Assembly: GCA_011009095.1 (NCBI GenBank)
Contig: VTPC01008773.1
Location: forward strand, 37,227-101,226
DNA from: Ignelater luminosus
Lineage: Eukaryota > Arthropoda > Insecta > Coleoptera > Elateridae
Reading direction: 5' to 3'
Length of the DNA: 64,000 nt
In this document: positions 60,381 to 64,000 of the stretch, in pieces
How positions within the stretch are numbered: position 1 is the stretch's first letter
Layout: every line of letters starts with the position of its first letter
Notes under the pieces: model-generated
Seen by the model: the letters and a program-made list of their open reading frames with translations, nothing else
What the model was told of the DNA's origin: nothing
Databases searched by the model: none
Translations under genes and position numbers: made by a program

Positions 60381-60557
60381 TATGTACGGTCTGCGGCATT
60401 AGTAATTAGACTCAGGAATGGACTTAGATACAACATAAACTTGAGAGAACTAGGTTTCATGTCAATAATAAGTACGCATTTATCTGGGACCTCTCAAGTT
60501 TGTGTTGTGCTTAAGTCTATTCTCGAGTCTCATTACTAATGTCGCAGAGTGTACATA
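60381..60557. repeat. Long hairpin: 70-bp arms, 37-bp loop
   Basis: Left arm 60381-60450 and right arm 60488-60557 are inverted copies with about 13 mismatches in 70 positions and no gaps. The ends match as TATGTAC on each side. Transcribed, it would fold into a stem far longer than a microRNA precursor of this loop size. It begins about 16 bp after the tRNA-like box B. Confidence 0.8.
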
Positions 60558-63500
60558 CAAGCTATAATTTACGTTAATGTTGCTTAATATTGCTACAATA
60601 ATTATTGCCTGTATTATTATAGTTGTGTCACGATGGAAATACTCCACCCCCAATAGAGCATTCAGTCCGTGACTAGAAAGCGGCTCACCTCAGTCCTTGC
60701 TTAATGTAATAACAACCCATTTCTCATGTGTGAATTCATTTTGACAAATTTTCTATTTTATAGTGTTTGCCTTATCTAACCTCTAATTTTCTTTTATTGC
60801 TTTTACTGACAAATGTCGTTCTCTATGTAATATTTTCATCAATCTCTATTATATCAGTTTTATCAGGTCGTTATTTCATGTAAAACCTATTTATTTTGTT
60901 ACGATCTGTCGGTTTTCCATTAAGACCAAGAAAGTCTGCAATTTTCTTATTTTCTTTTATAACAAATTACTGTTTTATATCTATCTACCTTAAATTTGGT
61001 TTCTCGCAAACGGACATAATAAATTTATTTTAAAACAGAACTGAAATAATGTTTCAAAAGTACAGACAAGCTTTTTCATGTATGTTTCAGGTCTGTAAAT
61101 TAATTTTATAAATTAATATGGAAACACAAAACAGCTTACGTCCTTGAACTTTTAATAAAAAAAATCCATTATTCTTTAATTTGAGCAGGTCAGATGTTCA
61201 CTAGTTGTTAAATGAAATATTCCGGTGACAATTGATCCATTCTATTATCCAACATTAAAACAAAAGTTACGGAAAAAAAGATTTTTCCTCTTTTTTTAGA
61301 AAGCCTTAAAATTGGAAAACCAATTGAAAAACTTAGTTTTTAAATTTATTATTATATTTTGACATCAATAACAAACAGCTAAATAGAACCGCAAATCCTT
61401 ACGCGCGTTTTTTGTTCCATAAGAAACCTTCTAAAAATACCAATTTTGTTTTTCCTAGAATTGTGAAAAAAATGTAATATATCCCAACATTTCATGTGTT
61501 TATATGTAACAGATGCTTTTAACACTACATCTGTTGACTTTCATCAGTACTGATGCAAATTAAATTTGAAAGCATGCAAGGACGTCTCGAAAGCGGGATA
61601 AATGGATCGCGTTAAAATTGAGTTAAAACGTCCTAGGGAAGATTAGAAAACTTGAATATCATACATAATTTATTCAATAAAAAAATTCTTTATGAAACCA
61701 AAGTTTTATTTTGCTAATAATAATTTATGTGCAAAACTTTCCGCTCGTAGGTTTTTAAGAATTTTTTTCTGCCGTTTTAGTATAAAATTGTATTAAAACT
61801 TTAGAAATTGAAAACTTTATAGAAATTATCAAATCTTCCTATAAGCCAATCAAACTTTTAACTGCGGAATTTTTCTAGATTTATGCTTAATCAGTGATAT
61901 TATGGAGGAAAGGTTGAAACTGAAATGATATGGAACGTAAAAGGAAATGTAATTTAAGGAAAACTTATTTTGAAATAAAACTAAAAATTATGAACAGAAA
62001 AACTGCTTTACGTTTATAAATAATTTAAACTATTTTGTCTTAATTATTAAGAACAAAGAAATCTTAATCAGGATCAAAAACGTTGATAACTTTATGATGA
62101 AGAGGTTTCAGTCAAAATGGTATTAGAATTTCTTTCTCAGTTTGTGATGTAAAATAACAAAGTGTACATATTATGCGCCATTTTAAATACACCCTGTAGA
62201 ATATAACGGCTATATTAACATTTATTAAACTATAAATTAAAATCTAAAGTCTTAAAATTATTAAAGATTGTTTACGAGCCATAATCTAGAATGCTCGTTC
62301 TACACTGTTAAAAGCAATTTTACAACTTGATAATTTAATGAAAAGTTACAACCAAATTTAGGAATAAGCCTTTAAGGTGTTTTGCAATTTATGAGTAAAT
62401 TTCGAAACTTATCTAAAATTTCTGCGTAAAATCGAAACTTCTAAAGTTATCTGTAACGTTTTGAAACAAACTTAAGACTCTAAGATCAATCTTTGTATGA
62501 AATAACACCTTAACATTTACAAATTAATATTGCAGCATTTGCTTTTGCTTTTACATCATTTATTCTTGGAAGAGAAAGATTAAATCGTCATGTTTAATTT
62601 CCCAAAGTAAACATTTAACCCCGATGATATTTCCAGAAAATACTGAAAATTACGAAGCAGATCATTAGTTGCATGACAGAATTCACACAACCAATAATTA
62701 GTTAACTCTACCCACATATGTACTCCTAACAATTTATCACTGATAATTACAGATTTAACCTGTGACGAATACATTAATCTGCAACCGTTCAAAATGATCC
62801 TGTCAGGACTCTTTCATAACGCATTTTTTTTCGGTACTCTCTAATTTATTTTTTGAGGGAAATTTACGCATTTTGTAATTGGATTTTATTACCAAAGGTT
62901 TATTTATTTTGATTTTATAAAACAAATTGCTTTTTCTTTTTGCTATCTTAACGATAGCTTTCCAATAGTAATTTCCGTCAGAGCAATCATCGGATCCAAC
63001 GACAATAAAAGATTAATTCTAAGAAAACTAATATCCTTAGAATTCTTATTGAAAAAGAAATAAATGCGACGAAAGCCGAAGCCTTGCTATCCCAAAGGTT
63101 TCAGCCTGATGAAATTGACTTAAGTGATCACTTGAAATTTCAGCTCTCTCGGCTTATGTTTCAAATTTTCGAAGCGTAATACCGGATCAAATTCTTACTT
63201 TAAAACGTTTGGCATCTTCTCTTTTGCTCATTAGTATTATTACTGTTGTTCCTATTGAAATTATTTTGTAGCAGTAAAATTTATCCTTTGAACAAGTAGG
63301 AGTCGCGCTAATTGGAAGTTTAATATTTTGACAAAATGTTAAAAGTTTCCGTTTTAAAGACAGAATGAAACTGAAAACTGTCGAATATAAATTTAGAGTT
63401 CTTTGGTTTTTCTAAGATGCTCTTAAAATTAGTTTTTTTCCTCCCAAAAAGAGTTTATTTCTAGGGTTAATTGAACATAGATTATTTATGTGGGAAGAAA

Positions 63501-64000
63501 CCACAGGAAATTCTTATTTTAATCGAAATATTCTTAGTTTAAAATAGGGATATTGGAGGTGACATGCAAAATTAGGATGATATTTGTAAGGTTTAAAGTG
63601 TTGCTGGAGGAAAAGTTAAAATGTTTTCTTAGATTTTCTGTTTCTTCATTCTATATATGTTACTCCTGTCTAGATTTATAAACTCTCTTTATTCCTGAGG
63701 GAACATTCACAGTTTGACTAACAAAAAATTTCATAGAAATTTTTTTTGCTGTTCTACTAGAAATTGTGACTCTCTGTCCTTTTTATTCACAAAATGTCAA
63801 TAAAAAAATTTAAATGATAAGTTAATATTTAAATTATTAAAGAAAACTGAAAACATTAATTAGTAAATAATAATAAATAGAAATTTGTAGCTGAACTTGA
63901 ACAAATTGAACAACAATTTTGACGAGTCCTAATTTAGCCTAGGCTCGCTAAAGTTGCTTTCCTTAATTAATTATGTGCTTAAGTCCAATTTTTAAAAAAA
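60558..64000. other. About 3.4 kb with no recognised gene
   Basis: AT-rich DNA to the end of the window. A lone CACCCTGTAGAATATAACGG near 62191 is similar to a unit of the 30-bp repeat family. No exon of the GTPase gene and no transposon motif was recognised. Confidence 0.4.

Overview
This is an AT-rich stretch of an animal genome, almost certainly an insect. Spliceosomal intron signals surround the one clear host exon, and the repeats (mariner, Tc1-like, piggyBac-like, Ty3/Gypsy, several non-LTR retrotransposons, MITEs) are typical of arthropods. Nothing looks bacterial, viral or organellar. The species cannot be named from what is seen.

Only one host coding exon can be supported: 5185-5380 (+), an internal exon of an RGK-family (Rad/Gem/Kir/Rem) small GTPase. 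The rest of the window is read as its very long introns or flanking DNA, heavily colonised by transposable elements of different ages. No other exon of this gene was recognised.

Layout, left to right: decayed non-LTR retrotransposon (1-1829, +); GTPase exon (5185-5380, +); Tc1-like MITE with ~105-bp terminal inverted repeats (7163-7948); a 2.65-kb DNA transposon with 37-bp TIRs and an AAAT target duplication carrying a broken DDE-like gene (8261-10908); LINE fragment (about 12850-13250, -); TA-flanked MITE (20177-20686); GC-richer repeat segment with a 30-bp minisatellite (about 21.3-23.7 kb); decayed Tc1/IS630-like transposase (24345-25404, +); internally deleted mariner (about 27690-28402, -); Ty3/Gypsy pol remnant (28430-29990, +) split by a 377-bp insertion with a 10-bp target duplication; LINE fragment (32825-33520, +); a segment bounded by TGTAACG hairpins (34322-35833); a second copy of the 30-bp minisatellite module (39742-39925) followed by an unrecognised 138-codon ORF; RNase H fragment of a LINE (42051-42240, -); a nearly complete mariner (43947-45238) with two single-base deletions and one stop; a 744-bp TTAA-flanked piggyBac-like MITE (49749-50492) inside a Tc1-like transposase remnant (to about 50830); LINE with recognisable catalytic motif (57420-59220, -); RTE-like LINE pieces (59620-60270, +); and a tRNA-like SINE head next to a 70-bp-arm hairpin (60305-60557).

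The genes do not form a pathway; the window is a record of nested insertions in a large intronic or intergenic region. The most informative structures are the insertions whose empty sites can be read exactly (10-bp duplication in the Gypsy RNase H gene, TTAA in the Tc1 gene), the fully bounded DDE transposon at 8261-10908, and the 30-bp-period repeat module present at two distant loci.
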